Shown here in pieces: positions 24,572 to 36,429 of a DNA stretch of 64,000 bases (positions are counted from its first letter, which is position 1; every line of letters starts with the position of its first letter). The DNA is from Todiramphus chloris collaris (lineage: Eukaryota > Chordata > Aves > Coraciiformes > Alcedinidae): contig JANVCC010000167.1 in assembly GCA_025345505.1 (NCBI GenBank), forward strand, positions 544,187-608,186. The letters run 5' to 3'. The notes beneath the pieces were generated by a model. The model had not been told where the DNA came from and did no database searches. It saw only the letters and a program-made list of their open reading frames with translations. Both the position numbers and the translations under genes were made by a program.

Positions 24572-25000
24572 TGAAGCATAGAATCACAGAATTGTCAGGG
24601 TTGGAAGGGACCTTAAAAGACCATCCAGTTCCAACCCCCCCTGCCATGGGCAGGGACACCTCCCACTAGAGCAGGTTGCTCACAGCCCCATCCAGCCTGG
24701 GCTGAAACACTTCCAAGGATGGGGCTTCCACCATCTCTCTGGGCAACCTGTGCCAGTGTCTCACCACCCTCATGGGGAAGAAATTAAGAAATTCTTCCTC
24801 ATGTCTAACCTGAATCCACCTATCTCTAGTTTTAATCCATTCCCTCCAGTCCTACCACTGCCCCACAGCCTAAAAAGTCCCTCCCCAGCTTTCTTGTAGC
24901 CCCTTTCAGATACTGGAAGGCCACAAGAAGGTCTCCCCAGAGCCTTCTCTTCTCCAGACTGAACAACCCCAACTCTCTCAGTCTCTCCTCTGAAGCATAG
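24572..25000. repeat. 10-bp target-site duplication flanking a CR1
   Basis: TGAAGCATAG occurs at 24,572-24,581 and again at 24,991-25,000, exactly at the two ends of the minus-strand CR1 between them. Comparison with other subfamily A copies shows that the right copy starts precisely where the CR1 sequence breaks off. Confidence 0.8.
24582..24990 (-). mobile_element. CR1 fragment (subfamily A) with target duplication
   Basis: A 5'-truncated minus-strand copy containing the ORF2 C-terminus and 3' UTR. Its text is very close to the copies at 4.6-5.3 kb and 1-484. The flanking 10-bp duplication supports endonuclease-primed insertion. Confidence 0.95.
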
Positions 25001-25685
25001 GCTTCATCCTATTCCAGTTAAGTGCTGAGACTTCTTAGTCTTCTTAATCTTAGAGACTTCTGAGTGAAGCAGCCTCTGCCCCACTGTGGTGATAGTCTCT
25101 CCTCAAAACCCGTGCAAGAACCTCCCCCCCCCCCCCCCCCCAAACCCAATCAAAACCAAATACTGTCACTGCATGCTGCTCCACTTCAAATGCTCTGAAT
25201 GATTCACTGTCTTTTTCTCTTCAAATTGCAGATCTCTTAAAAATAAATCACTCAGTAATGTACGGAAAGAAGCACATCCTAATTAATACAAATAACAGTC
25301 GTAACAATAAGAAACTACTTCTAAAATTAGCATAGCTGAGTTGGCAGAGAATGAAAGCAGTCATCTCATTTTTCTTCACAGCAAATGTTAGCAAGGAGAG
25401 AGAAATCTGAGATGATTTAATTTCTTTTTATGTCCTTATTAAAATAAAACTTTGGTTGTTTGCTGTGAACATAGAAATTTAAGTTATGACTGCAAGTCTA
25501 CGCTTGCAGGGTGCTCCATATAAGCAGCAGTATAATTTGCCCCTTTGGTGCACCAAAGCAAAATAAGACTTTGGCTCAGATTGTGGTTAGACTGGCTTGG
25601 TGGAAATAACCACCTGAAACCCACGAAAACTTTCTATATTACATTGGTGCATTTGGCGCTGTTTCTCCCTTGATCCTTATTTTAC
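25001..25685. other. unique DNA with an 18-nt C run
   Basis: A C run lies at 25,124-25,141. The rest is AT-rich without gene signals. Confidence 0.55.
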
Positions 25686-26030
25686 CACAGAATCACTCAG
25701 GTTGGAAAAGACCCTTGGGATCATCATGTCCAAACATTAACCTTACTCTACAAGTTCACCCCTAGACTGTATCCCCCAACACCACATTCAAGCGATGCTT
25801 AAACACACCCAGGGATGGGGACTCAACCCCCTCCTTGGGCAGCCCATTCCAATATCTCAGCAGCCTCCCTGGGCAGCCCATTCCAATATATCGCCACTCT
25901 TTCCATGAAGAATTTTTTCCTAGTGTCCAGTCTAAACCTATCTTGTTTCAGCTTCAGGCCATTCCCTCTGGATCTGTCACTAATTATCTGAGAGACCAGC
26001 ACCAGCCTTTCTACAATGTCCTTTCCGGTA
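25686..26030 (-). mobile_element. CR1 fragment (subfamily B) with a duplicated 34-bp unit
   Basis: This minus-strand 3' end belongs to the same subfamily as 13.5 and 38.1 kb. At 25,838-25,892 the segment whose complement reads GGAATGGGCTGCCCAGGGAG is present twice, 34 bp apart, the same unit length as at 38,167-38,256. The unit length is not a multiple of three, so the duplication shifts the ORF2 C-terminus. Confidence 0.93.
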
Positions 26031-27221
26031 GTATCATCCATGGCAAGCAGGTTCCACCACAGAGGAGTTGGCTGTGGGCAGCAAATTCACATTCATTGCA
26101 TTATCCTGCACGCTTAGGTTGAAGTGCCTAAAATGGGCTTCTCAAGGAAGCTAGATTGACTAGGATGATGATCTAATGGGTTTCTGAAGAAAGCTAGATT
26201 GACTAGGATGATGACCTTCTGGAACAAATGTAAGCAGCTGGCAATATTCTGTCTTGGCCTAAAACAAGAAAAAAACCCAAGCTTGAATATGTTTGTTCCT
26301 AAGACAACCCTCTGTTTTTCATTAAGTAGACCCAATATACATGAGAAGACCTTGAGAAAGACAGACAAGATCAGTGTGTCTTGCTGCCCTGAAGCAAGAT
26401 GGTCTTGGCTTGGGTCCAACATGAATAAGCCAAGCCAGTTCTGCAGGAATATTCCAAAGACATTGGGCAGTGCCAGAGGGACTCCTACCATAGGAAATGA
26501 AGCTTTGCTTGAAGCTTTTATTACTTAGCTTTGTTTTTTGCTTACATCTTCTGCTCCTGCTGCAGTCAACTTCTTGCTGCCGTACAAGGTTATATACCAT
26601 CAGGCATCAGTAGGGGCATGCATACTCTGGATTTTTTCACACTGGGGAAAAAGGAATCTGTGCGTTTACCATTTTGTCATAATAAGTTCTCAAATCAGCC
26701 ATGCCAGCCCATTCTTGTGGTGTTTGGGGCAGAGTCCCTATGGATGCTACTTGCTTTGTAAGCAGGCAGTCTGGATAAATGTCATTAGGATCTCTGGAAG
26801 CATCTGCCTGCGTATGAATCAGGTAATGTTGTTTTTGCTACTGGTATTTACTAGTGATGTGCATAACCTGCTTTGTGCTCAGGTCTGGACTTGCCAAGTC
26901 ATTAAGTGCTAACACAAAATGAGAAACAGCTTTTGAGTAACCAGATCTAACTTGGAGCACTCAAACAACTACTGAAGATGGCATCCACAGAGAGCTCTGC
27001 TTTGGCTCACTTTTTCCTCTTTACATCCATCAACACCAAAACCCCTTGCCTTCTAACTGCCTTCTCTGTGATCATAATCCCCCTAAGAAATGTTCCTATA
27101 ATTTAGGCATATGTTTCAGTTAAGCAATGGCTTGGTTACACTTAGAGCTACCTTGCTGAGCTGGTGTCATGGGATGGTAGCAGGTATGACAGTCACTTAG
27201 TTTCAATCTACCAAACTAAGT
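26031..27221. other. unique DNA with a 43-bp tandem duplication
   Basis: AAGCTAGATTGACTAGGATG occurs at 26,149 and again at 26,192 with a 43-bp period and an imperfect second copy. Otherwise no gene or repeat is recognised. Confidence 0.6.
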
Positions 27222-27945
27222 CATAGAATCACAGAATACCAGGTTGGCAGGGACCTCAAGGATTACCTAGTTCAAGCTTTTAATGTAAACTCTGTGTGTG
27301 TGTGTGTGTGTATATATATGTATAAAAAAGTAAATGAGCTGGCTCAGCAGGGTGTCAAGCTGACTCTTAGAACTGTCCAGTGTAGTGGAGTCCACCAGCT
27401 CCCCTTTCCCCATTTCTAATGTGGAATTGTTTTCATGGTGAAAAATTTTCTTCTGGAGTCCAATCAAAACCTCCCCAGGAGTAACTTGTACCCATCACCC
27501 CTTGTGTTTTCCAACATGACTCCTTGGAAAAAGGGAGTCTCCATCTTCTTGGTAGACACCTTTTACGTACTGGGACATGGTGATGAGGTCTCCCCTGAGC
27601 TTTCTCTTCTTGAGGCTGAACAAACCCAGTTTTCTCAGCCTTTCTTTATCTGGCAGGTCATCCTCGTGGCCCTTCCCTGGACCCTCTCCAGCCTGTCCAC
27701 ATTTTTTTTTGTGTGTGTGTGTAGCAGGGACCAAAACTGAAGGCAGTACTGAAGATGTGGTTGGAGTAGAATGGGATAATGACTCTCTATCTCTGCTAGT
27801 GATGTCCTTTGTTAATGAAACCCAGTATCCTGTGGGCTTTCTTCACCACTGCAGCACACTGGTCACTCATGTTGAGCTTGTTGTCCACCAAGACCCTAAG
27901 GTCACTTTCCATGGGGCTGCTTTCCAGCCAGGTAGATCCCAACCA
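27222..27945 (-). mobile_element. CR1 fragment (subfamily F)
   Basis: A minus-strand element starting with complemented octamers (CATAGAATCACAGAATACC). It carries an internal TG/TA microsatellite at 27,291-27,326 and then ORF2 C-terminal remnants (complement encodes [20 protein letters not shown]). It is the uninterrupted relative of the split copy at 4,515-5,525. A second TG run lies at 27,709-27,722. Confidence 0.92.
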
Positions 27946-28982
27946 CAGGGGATGGAAGTTACTTTAATTTATTTTCCTAAAGATATTTTATCTGACAAAT
28001 TAATTACCAAGCGGGGAAAAAAAAAAAAAAAGACAGAGACACAGAAAGTTAGAGTACTCAGTCTGGGAATTTTCAGCTATGACAGACGAATTATAAGGAA
28101 GTTGAATTGTTTTCTGTGGTTTGCGAACTTAGTTATCTATCCATATTCAATATATAGTAGCTAAATTTTGGCTTGTTTAAAGTAGACTGGAAATTTGGGA
28201 GTGGGGGGGGTGTTATCAGTCAACAGATTTCAAGAGGAAAAAAAAGTAGCCCCCATAATTTTCACTTCAGCTTTTAAAATGAATGTAGAAAGTCTAAAAA
28301 AAGTTGCAATTTTTTTTTCAAGGTCCCATTGATATATGAAGTTATGGCACTAAGTGATTTCCCAAGTTAAAAACTAACAAAGATATAGATATTTGCATTG
28401 CTCTTTCTTGCATTGAAGTATATAACATTGTAGACAAAAAGGATTCTAGCAAAACTGCATCCTTAATGATTTGTACAACTGTGAATATACCAGCAGGGGT
28501 GGGGAGAGAAAAAAAAAAAAAGAGAATTCTTAAGCATCTGTGATATTTCTAGCCCAGTATAACAAGCGCCATAAAACTGAGGATTAAGATAAACTACGGA
28601 ACTGCTGGTGGGAACTCTATTGGAAGCACGTCTGGGATTTAAACCTTGGATATCAAAGCGTGATAAAGAAACACATACTAGAAACCCGTAAGGATGACCC
28701 AGACTTGCAGACTCTTAGGAGACCACTTAAGGTTATAAGAATTACTTGTGTTTTATATTGATTAACTGTAAGACAAACAGGCTCCTAACAGCACCTTGGA
28801 CATTACATTTTTAACTTTATCAAATATTATGTAATTCAGATAATAAATTTAACTCGTAATCTCGTTGTTTCTTGCTTCTTACTCCTTCACAAAGCCAGTA
28901 CCTTATTGGACAGCGTTACAATTTCTGTATCTGGAGGAAGGTGGTAAAACAAGGTGTTTTCAGGTTTTTTTGTTTTGGTTTT

Positions 28983-28983
<1 letters not shown>
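27946..28983. other. unique AT-rich DNA
   Basis: It has A runs at about 28,017-28,031 and 28,508-28,521 and a G run near 28,204. No gene signals. Confidence 0.55.

Positions 28984-29030
<47 letters not shown>
28984..29030 (+). repeat. 47-nt poly-T tract
   Basis: An uninterrupted run of 47 T, extended on the left by T-rich sequence. The length is probably unreliable in the assembly. It could be the complemented poly-A tail of a retroposed sequence, but no source is recognisable beside it. Confidence 0.85.
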
Positions 29031-29032
<2 letters not shown>

Positions 29033-29484
29033 ACCATCTCAGCCATTGTAGGTGCTTTTTTACCAGCATTTTGCTCAGCTTGCTATAGCAGCTAAGAGCT
29101 TATATGCACATCCTGGATGATCATACATTGCCTAGTTAAGTTGAATTGCTCCAAAAATGGCTTACTGGCTTTGTAAATTCCGAGTGGGGGAAAAAAAAAA
29201 TCCGAGTTTTACCCAATTGTTATTAGTTTGGTATCACTGTTTTTTCAATCTCTGTTCCACATGGAAAAGCAGGCTGGAAAACACCTGAAGTGTTTGTGTA
29301 GAGGCGAAGCACATGCAATACACGTAGTTTAAGAAAACAAATAATGGGGGGGGGGGGGGGGGAAATCCAAGTATTCATGGTGGTGAAGTCATCGCCCTTG
29401 CACGAGAAGGTATTTCCTTGTAGGATTTGCTGTGGTGAGGGCACATAAAGAATTTCTGCAGGCATTCTATCTTTCTGAAACCAC
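29031..29484. other. unique DNA with a 17-nt G run
   Basis: A G run lies at 29,346-29,362. No gene signal. This is the left shoulder of the CpG island. Confidence 0.55.
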
Positions 29485-29499
29485 TTGGTGAAGCAGACA

Positions 29500-30241
29500 G
29501 AACTTTTTCCATGGGGGGAGGGATCCCAGCTCCCTCCTTCCCCTCGGGCTCCAGCAGCTAAAGGTGCCCCCAGGTTTCCTCCTTTTTTTCCTCCTTTTCA
29601 TCCCGGAGCGGGTGTGATGTCTGCGGCCGACTCCAGCGGGGAGCGCTGTGAGGAACAGGGCGGCTTCCGGCTATTTAACCTCCATTTTTATTTTTTTTTT
29701 AATATTTATTTTATTTTATTTTAATTTTATTTTATTTTAATTTTATTCCTAGCTTGATAACCACCCCTTATAGAAGAAGCACGCGTGTTTTGTTGACTTT
29801 GAGCGTTCTGGGACGCGGGGCCTGTCAGAGGAGGGGTGGAGCAGGCAGGGGCTGCCCGGCCGCCATTATTGGCAGCTGGGATCAGCTCGGCCCGCGGAGA
29901 CCTGGCCTCGGCCGCTCCAAAGCCGCTGGAGCCCCTCAGAGCCGAGCGCCTTCCACCAACCGGCTCCAGCCCCGGGGTGCCCGCGGCGGTTGCCGGGCGC
30001 GATACGAGCCCGCGAAGCTCCGGGAGCCTCTCCCCGGGGAGTCTCGGCGGCTGGGGGCACAGAGCGACCGGAAGCCGCTCGGAAGCCTCGCGGGTTTATT
30101 TCTCTCGGTGGAAAATGCCGCCGCTTTTTTTTTTTTTTTTTTTTTTTTCCTTCCTCTGCGACCAGTGCTGGGCCGCGGCTGCTCCGTAGCTGTTTGTTCC
30201 GGCAGCAAGCGGGGGACGCGGGTTGGAAAGAGCTGGCGGGG
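29500..30241 (+). promoter_or_regulatory. CpG-island promoter region, cut by an assembly gap
   Basis: GC content and CpG frequency rise sharply here against AT-rich surroundings, densest at 29,800-30,110 and 30,165-30,241. Visible motifs are an ETS-type CTTCCGG at 29,664-29,670, a TATA-like CTATTTAA at 29,671-29,678, a YY1-like GCCGCCAT at 29,859-29,866 and several GC boxes. A TTTTA-type repeat (29,688-29,748) splits the island, and a 22-nt T run follows at about 30,126. This is the usual look of a vertebrate housekeeping or developmental promoter plus first exon. Direction is inferred as plus from the G/T skew after the gap. The first exon or its donor may lie in the missing sequence. The gene is not identifiable. 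Confidence 0.75.
29688..29748 (+). repeat. TTTTA-type microsatellite
   Basis: Degenerate ATTTT/TTTTA pentamers over about 60 bp inside the CpG-island region. Confidence 0.8.
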
Positions 30242-30341
30242 NNNNNNNNNNNNNNNNNNNNNNNNNNNNNNNNNNNNNNNNNNNNNNNNNNNNNNNNNNN
30301 NNNNNNNNNNNNNNNNNNNNNNNNNNNNNNNNNNNNNNNNN
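30242..30341. other. assembly gap of 100 N
   Basis: Exactly 100 Ns, the conventional length for a gap of unknown size. It sits at the edge of the CpG island, where GC-rich sequence often drops out of short-read assemblies. Confidence 0.99.
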
Positions 30342-30800
30342 GGGTTGTTTCTGGCAATGTCAGGCAGGCCGAATAGAGATGGGGGGCTTGTTTCTTTTAT
30401 TTCCTCGACTTTTTTTGTTTGGTTGGGTGTTTTGCTGCTTGGTTGGGTTTGGGGGGGGAAGGTTGGTTTTTTTGTTTGTTTTTTGGGAGAAGATTTTGTG
30501 GTTTGGGGGTTGGTTTTGAGTATTGGGGGCTTGGGCTTTGTTTTTTTTTAATATGCTTTTGGTTTTTTAGGGGGTTGTGTTAATTTTTGGGGGCTTGAGG
30601 ATTGTTAGGGTTTTTTTTAGTTTTTGGGGGGGTTGTATTAGTTTCTGGGGGTTCTGGGGTTTGGATTTTTTTTTAGTTTGGGCCTTTTTTTTGCTTGGTT
30701 GGTGTTTTTTTTTTTTCCTGTGTTTTGGGGTTTTTTTTTTTGTTGATTTTTTATGTTTGGTTGGGTTTTTTAGGTTATATTTTTTGTCATTTCAAGGAGC
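30342..30800 (+). other. G/T-skewed, G-run-rich stretch after the CpG island
   Basis: The plus strand is almost all G and T, with repeated runs of 3-8 G separated by T runs (for example around 30,448-30,540 and 30,587-30,660). C and A are scarce. Strong G skew just downstream of a CpG-island start site is associated with R-loops. The spacing of G runs also allows G-quadruplexes in the non-template strand. It looks like the beginning of a first intron transcribed rightwards. Confidence 0.7.
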
Positions 30801-31426
30801 GAATCTGTGTGTTTGTATCACCCATTAAAATAGATTCTTCGGATCCATTCTGTGATGTGGTTCTGGCATACTGGTTTTTTTTGTGCTAACGTGCCCAACC
30901 TCTAATAAATACACATTTTGTCTTTTAAATGTTATGTTTCTCTGCTACAGGCAGCTTGTGAGGCCACGCAAAGATGCGTGTGGCTTTGCTGGTGAGGTAC
31001 GCACGCTTGAGACCCTGGCATCCCATAGCCTGAATTAGATGGCAGTCTGAGAAGAAGCACCCCTACCTCATTCTGTATTATGTCAGATACTTCTGAGAGT
31101 TTTTACTGGTTTTTCCCTTCTTGTATTGTCATTAAACCACAGAGCTAGGGTTGAGGAGGCATTCCAGAGGATTTGTCAGTTGATAATATACAACGGGCTT
31201 GCTGTGATCTGTTAAGATTAGTTTCGGGGGGGGGGGAACAAAACCAAAACCTTGACTTTCTTGAGGCTCTGACTGCTTTGTGGAATGGTGACTGTGCTTT
31301 TAATGAGGGTTGCAAAGATGTAGAAACAGAATTGACTGTTAGTGCTGTTTCTGCAGTGATAATATTTGATGGTATTTCTTTGAGATCTTGTGCTTTCTGT
31401 GCTCTGGATGCCTACAAACAGAAATC
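30801..31426. other. unique DNA, presumed intron
   Basis: Nothing recognised apart from a 10-nt G run near 31,227. Confidence 0.5.
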
Positions 31427-31525
31427 TCATAGACTCATTTAGGTTTGAAAAGACCTTTTAAGACCATAAGTCCAACCATCAACCCTACTCTACCAAATCT
31501 ACCGCTAAGTTGTGTCCCAGAGCAA
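31427..31525 (-). mobile_element. old CR1 3' end fragment
   Basis: Complemented tail and UTR (TCATAGACTCATTTAGGTTT, then CAACCCTACTCTACC). It is more diverged than the neighbouring copies. The 5' boundary is uncertain. Confidence 0.8.
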
Positions 31526-31716
31526 AGAGGTCTTAAATGTCTTACTAATTCCTTGCTGCAAGGTCAATGTTGAAAGGTAGCACAAACTTTGCAGCCACTT
31601 CCAGGGTCTCTTTGTAGAGCCCTTTGTTCTCTTAGAGTTTTAGAGGGTAGCGTAGAAATGGTAAATTAGTAGTTAGTGGCCACAGTCTGTTGTACACTTT
31701 TTTCTCCTTTTTCTAG

Positions 31717-31778
31717 GAGTTAGACTTGATACTTGTAGTTTGGAGCCCTTGCAACCCTGACAGTTCTATGATTCTATG
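31717..31778 (+). mobile_element. CR1 3' tail fragment
   Basis: About 60 bp ending CCCTTGCAACCCTGACAG followed by two TTCTATGA units. A very short 5'-truncated copy. Confidence 0.8.
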
Positions 31779-33783
31779 CTTCGCTTCACCTCCCCTTCCC
31801 AGGAAAAAGGCAGAAAAGGTACGAACAATGGGTTGAGATGAGGAGGTTTTAATACAATAGCACAACAAAGTAAGTAACAAAAAAAGCAAGGGTGCTAATA
31901 CCTAACAATGGAAGAATAGATAGGAAAAAAATGTAAGAAACAACAAACCGACACCTGACCACACAGTACCAACCCCTGGAGCTACAGCTTCCCTTGGGGT
32001 GTTTCCAGGCCCTTGTCTTGAGAGCTACTACCCCAGAGCAAGTTGCTTTCTGAAGCCATGGAAGGAAATGCGATGGCCAGGGCAGCGTGCTTATGATAAC
32101 CCTGTTCTAACAATTTCTTCTCAAAATGGATTTTCGTGATGTTGTGTTTCTATGTCATAGCCCCTCTTTAGGGGAGCACCAAGCTGCTTTCTGTGGGGCA
32201 TGGGCACTTCAGGCCAGCCGTAAACCATTTTGCCTTCACTTCCAAATGCTTTTCTGGAGTCTTTGTCTACATGCCTCCCACAATCAAATCACAATCCTGG
32301 TTATGTAAAAGATAAGCTATTTTATTTCCTGTGTTTGAAATTTTTAGCAATGGTTCTTTCTTCCTTCAGCAAACTGGTATGTTTGGGGTTTGGTGTTTTG
32401 GATTTTTTTTGTTTGGCGCTTTTTAGAACTTTTTATTTCCTGTTTCCATAGCCCAGATACACTGTAACCAAGATAGGTATCCACTACTACCTATTTTATA
32501 TGGAGAAGGCTGTTAGAAACTTTTTTTTTTATGAATCTTATTTCAGCCCTTTGAGTCCAGGACTTTTGCAGAGCTCTTCAGAATTGTCTTGTGAGGGTTT
32601 TCTACTTGCAGGTAGTTAAATTGTTGTTCAGTCTTCCCTCAAATAATGTTTTCTTATATCTTGGATGTTTATTCTAAGCAATCTTAATGATTTCTTTTAC
32701 TGAAATAATGTGTTTTGAGGTACCTGACACCAAAACCCAGGAAAACATACAAGTCTGGCAGCCCACAGCAATTATTTATTGCAAGGTGTACTCAGTATGT
32801 ATATGAAAATCCTTTTACCTTAAAGGTTCCCAAATTATTGGAGGGTCTTCTAAATAGTAAGATTAGTATCATTTTGAATATAATTCTGTTTATATTTGTT
32901 GGAGGTAATTTAAATGATAGTTTAAGTGAAAAGCAGGTTAAAACCCTTTTTTATCCCCTCCTTCTCTTTCACCTCTCTCCCCATGAAATGAGTTAGATGG
33001 TTCTAACTGAAGCCAGAACACCCATATATATGTAAGTATATATTTTTTCAAGTAGATATTTCAAAATAATTCCAGTGAGGGTAATAAAGCATCTGAAGGA
33101 AACAGCCCCCAGCATCTTGTTGCTGCTGAGCAAAACTGTTGTAATTTTCCGAGGCTTAATTTACGTTCTCATTTTCCAACTGGTCAAGTCGGTAGTTGCA
33201 TTTCCTGCACACCTCTCTGAAGGTGCAGCCTTGGCATTGCGTGAACCCCCAGATTTCTAGGGTTGCACTTTGATCCTTCTGAACCTGTGGTTTCCCTGTG
33301 AGGTTGTCAGACAGGAATTCCATGCACTTGTTTTTGCAGTAGTCATTGTAAATTCATTTGAGCCCATGATCAGGTTTTCCCAGGTTGGCTTTAATGGTTC
33401 CTTTTCAAAACAAATGTGTTCTGTTTGTTCTTTTTCTTCCCCCCTCCCCCCCCCAGAGTAACTCAGTTATGCATAAGGAAAGCAGCTATCTGCAGTTGTT
33501 TTGCTTTCAAATGGCTTTTCCAAGGCTCACACGGGACAAGCTAATACGTGATGGGATGCTTTTAAGTTCTGTTCCATCCACTGAAGGGAAACTATGCTAA
33601 ACAGCTGGGTTTTGACAGTGACTGACTGGTGATGAAATGCAGGTGCCTATTGAATGTAAATGAGTTATCTTCTGACATTAAAAAAAGACTTATTTAACGA
33701 GGTTTACTTAAGATACGTCATTTACAAGAGAATTCAGGCATCAGAGATGGGATTTCCTAATCAGAATTTAAAGGGACATAATT
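31779..33783. other. unique DNA; possible degraded LTR piece at 31.83-32.0 kb
   Basis: The start (GGTTGAGATGAGGAGG, then TTTTAATAC and an A-rich stretch) is reminiscent of the complemented tail region of avian ERVL LTRs. No terminal TG/CA ends or target duplication could be found, so this is only a suggestion. The remainder is AT-rich with no gene signal. Confidence 0.4.
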
Positions 33784-34200
33784 ACAGATTCATTTAGGTT
33801 GGAAAAGAGCTCCAGGATCATGAAGTCCAACTCAACACTACTAAACCATGTCCTGAAGTGAAAGGTCTACACATTTTCTGAATCCCTCCAGGGATGGTGA
33901 CTCCAGCCCCTCCCTGGGCAGCCTGTTCCAAGGCCTCACCACTCTCTCACTATAGAAATTTTTTCTCATGTCCAATCTAAACCTCCCCTGGTGCAACTTT
34001 ACCGCATCTCCTCTCATCCTAGCACTAGTTACTTGTGAGACGAGATCAACACCCACTTTGCTCCAACCTCATTTCAGGTAGTTGTAGAGAGCAATAATGT
34101 TTCCCCTCAGCTTCCTCCAGACTAAACAATCCCAGTCCCCTCATAAGACATGCTCTTCAGACCCCACATCAGAAGGGTCCTTCTCTGGCCCCTGTTCTAT
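33784..34200 (-). mobile_element. CR1 fragment (subfamily C)
   Basis: A minus-strand 3' end. Its complement encodes RMRGDAVKLHQGRFRLDMRK and RVVRPWNRLPREGLE of the ORF2 C-terminus. The 3' tail is degenerate (complement of AGATTCATTTAGG). Related to 36.4 and 39.3 kb. Confidence 0.92.
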
Positions 34201-36429
34201 GGTTGGGATAGAAATTTAATCAGGTGTACCCCATTCTTTGCAATCTAGGGATGGAGACTGTTGGCTTAAAGGATTACATCGTGAAACCATGATACGTGTA
34301 ACCTGGTGTCTGCTCTCTCCTTTCTTACTGCTCTTGGTGAGCCTGTGTTCTGGTTTCACTTGAAAAATGCCACTTCCATGAGGAGTACCTTGGCTTTTAC
34401 ATCAAAGAGCAGAAAAAGAACCCGATAAGCACGTCCAAGTAAGGTTCACCAAGAATCTTGCTTCCCTGCTATTTGGGTAGGTCTGGAAACACTTGTGCTC
34501 TTTTTGGTTGTTACCCTTTTCAGGATCAAGTAAATTGATTGTTCTTTTGATGATATGTATTTGTCTTGTGTCTGCATTAGGAGATAAATGTGAATACTAA
34601 GCATCCTCTCAGTACTTACTCGTGTTGCATCTGTTACCCACAATTTGCAGACAAAGATGCAACCTTCTGCAGTGTCTTTGGACACTTTGGTCTTGAGGCT
34701 GATGGCTCAGCAATGAGTGGAGGGTTGGATCCTCATTTTCAGTGATTTGGTGCTTCATCGATGCTGGGTTGAGCAGAGCTTCCCCTAGAGGCTGTTGAAT
34801 GCTGCAGGTACATGGGAGGGCTGAAGGCAGTGACTTCCATGTCATCCCTACGTGTTGAGATTGAATGGTGCTGCCTTGGGAAGTGTTCTACCACTCTGGT
34901 GAGAGTGCTGATTCACAGAGAGGTGGCTGGAAATCACTGCCAAAAAGGAGTGTAAACAGAGCTGAAGAATTAGCTCCTGGTTACTGCTGCTTTTATTAAC
35001 TGTTTATCTTAACAGCTTGATCAGATAAATAAATAGTGTTGAACATGAAGAGTAAACCAAGGGGAAAAAACCCAAAATGTTTGCTGTTCACCCGTGAAAC
35101 AGTTTTAATTGAAAGTTCTCAATAGATCTGGTTCTATTGGCTGCACTCCGTGTTCCTCATGCAAGGTTTTTTTGCACTCAAAGAAATGGAAATGTGCCAC
35201 ATAGCACATATTAAAATTGCACTGGGATAAAAGCAAGTTCGGGGGGGGGGGAAGCACTTTGCAGTGTTTTCACTTATCATTCAGTGCCAGCTGGCAGTGA
35301 GGGATTGGAAAGGCTAGGGGTTCATCTTTTGTACTTGTTCTTAGTTGCCGAGTCATAAATCACGGGTCTGGTTTCCCTGGCACCTTTTTATCCTGGGATC
35401 TTGACCAGTTTCAGCTCTGCCTGTGGACAGGAAGGGTTCAGTTCAAGAAGCCCATAGTAGGTGTTGTGTAGCGGGCTCATATTATACTCTTCCTTTATGT
35501 GCCTCTAATGCCCGTGTGTATATCGGCAACGCCAGCGAATCCGTGGCACGCTGCTTGGGAGTCTCTGCCCCCTTCTGTTGATCATAATTGAAGTGAAACC
35601 AAAAGATAAAGCCTCCCTTGCTCTAGAAATGCAGACCCCAGCCTACGTGAAGGGAGGGATGGTTTGGTTTTGGTTTTTTTACATAGCTCAAGCTGCCTTG
35701 ATGTTTCCGTCGAGTCGGAGAACTGCCTGTGCATTGTCTCTGTCTTAATTCTTCCTTCTGTTGGAACTGTAGGCTGTGGAATTCCATTGTACTTACACAA
35801 ACAGCAGTGAGTGTTCTTTCCCCTGTGAATGCCCAGTCTGAGGACTGTTAATTTGGATCAGAAAGAGGGAGGGGATTTAAAACCATCTCCCTCTGCATTT
35901 ATTTGTTGAAATGTTGTCTTTCTTGATTTTGCTTTGGTTTAGTGCAGTTACTGAGTTTTGTTAATTCTCCCTAACCCTCTGCTTTTGTCTGGTTAATTTT
36001 TTTTATAGCTGTTGTTCCTCTTCTCTCATAGTAAGACAGCAAGTTAAAAGTCCTCTGCTCCATCATTTGAGATGAGGTAGCAGTAAAGGAACAATTTTAT
36101 TTTAAAAGGCATAGATTTGCATAACACTTGACAAATGCTCTGCTGCAGGACTCAAATTCAGTGGGAGGCTTTTCATTGCTTCCAATGTGTTCCAGAGCAG
36201 ACCCAAAACACCTTCTGTGGAGTGCAGTGGGATGTGAAGATGTGCATGGGCTCAGAGATCTTACATGGGACAAAGAAGAGGTATGTGGGAGTACAAAGGT
36301 TGTAAGAGGAGTAGTTCATAGTCTTCTAATCCACCTAGGTGACTTCAGAACTGTGATGCAGGTTAATACCAGCTTGCTTCTGACATTTACTCTTAGCACT
36401 GAAGCTTGTGCATCTTTCCAGTCTGCACT
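34201..36429. other. unique DNA, presumed intron
   Basis: No gene or repeat was recognised. A 10-nt G run lies near 35,240. ORFs up to 133 codons (36,128-36,529) run into the next CR1 and are not supported. Confidence 0.55.

Noticed and set aside
29754..30551. 265-codon open frame across the CpG island
   Set aside because: It reads through the 100-N gap and through homopolymer and G/T-rich DNA. All frames are open there because stops are rare in GC-rich and masked sequence.
30577..30889. Phe/Gly/Leu-rich open frames after the gap
   Set aside because: Produced by T and G runs; no real protein composition.
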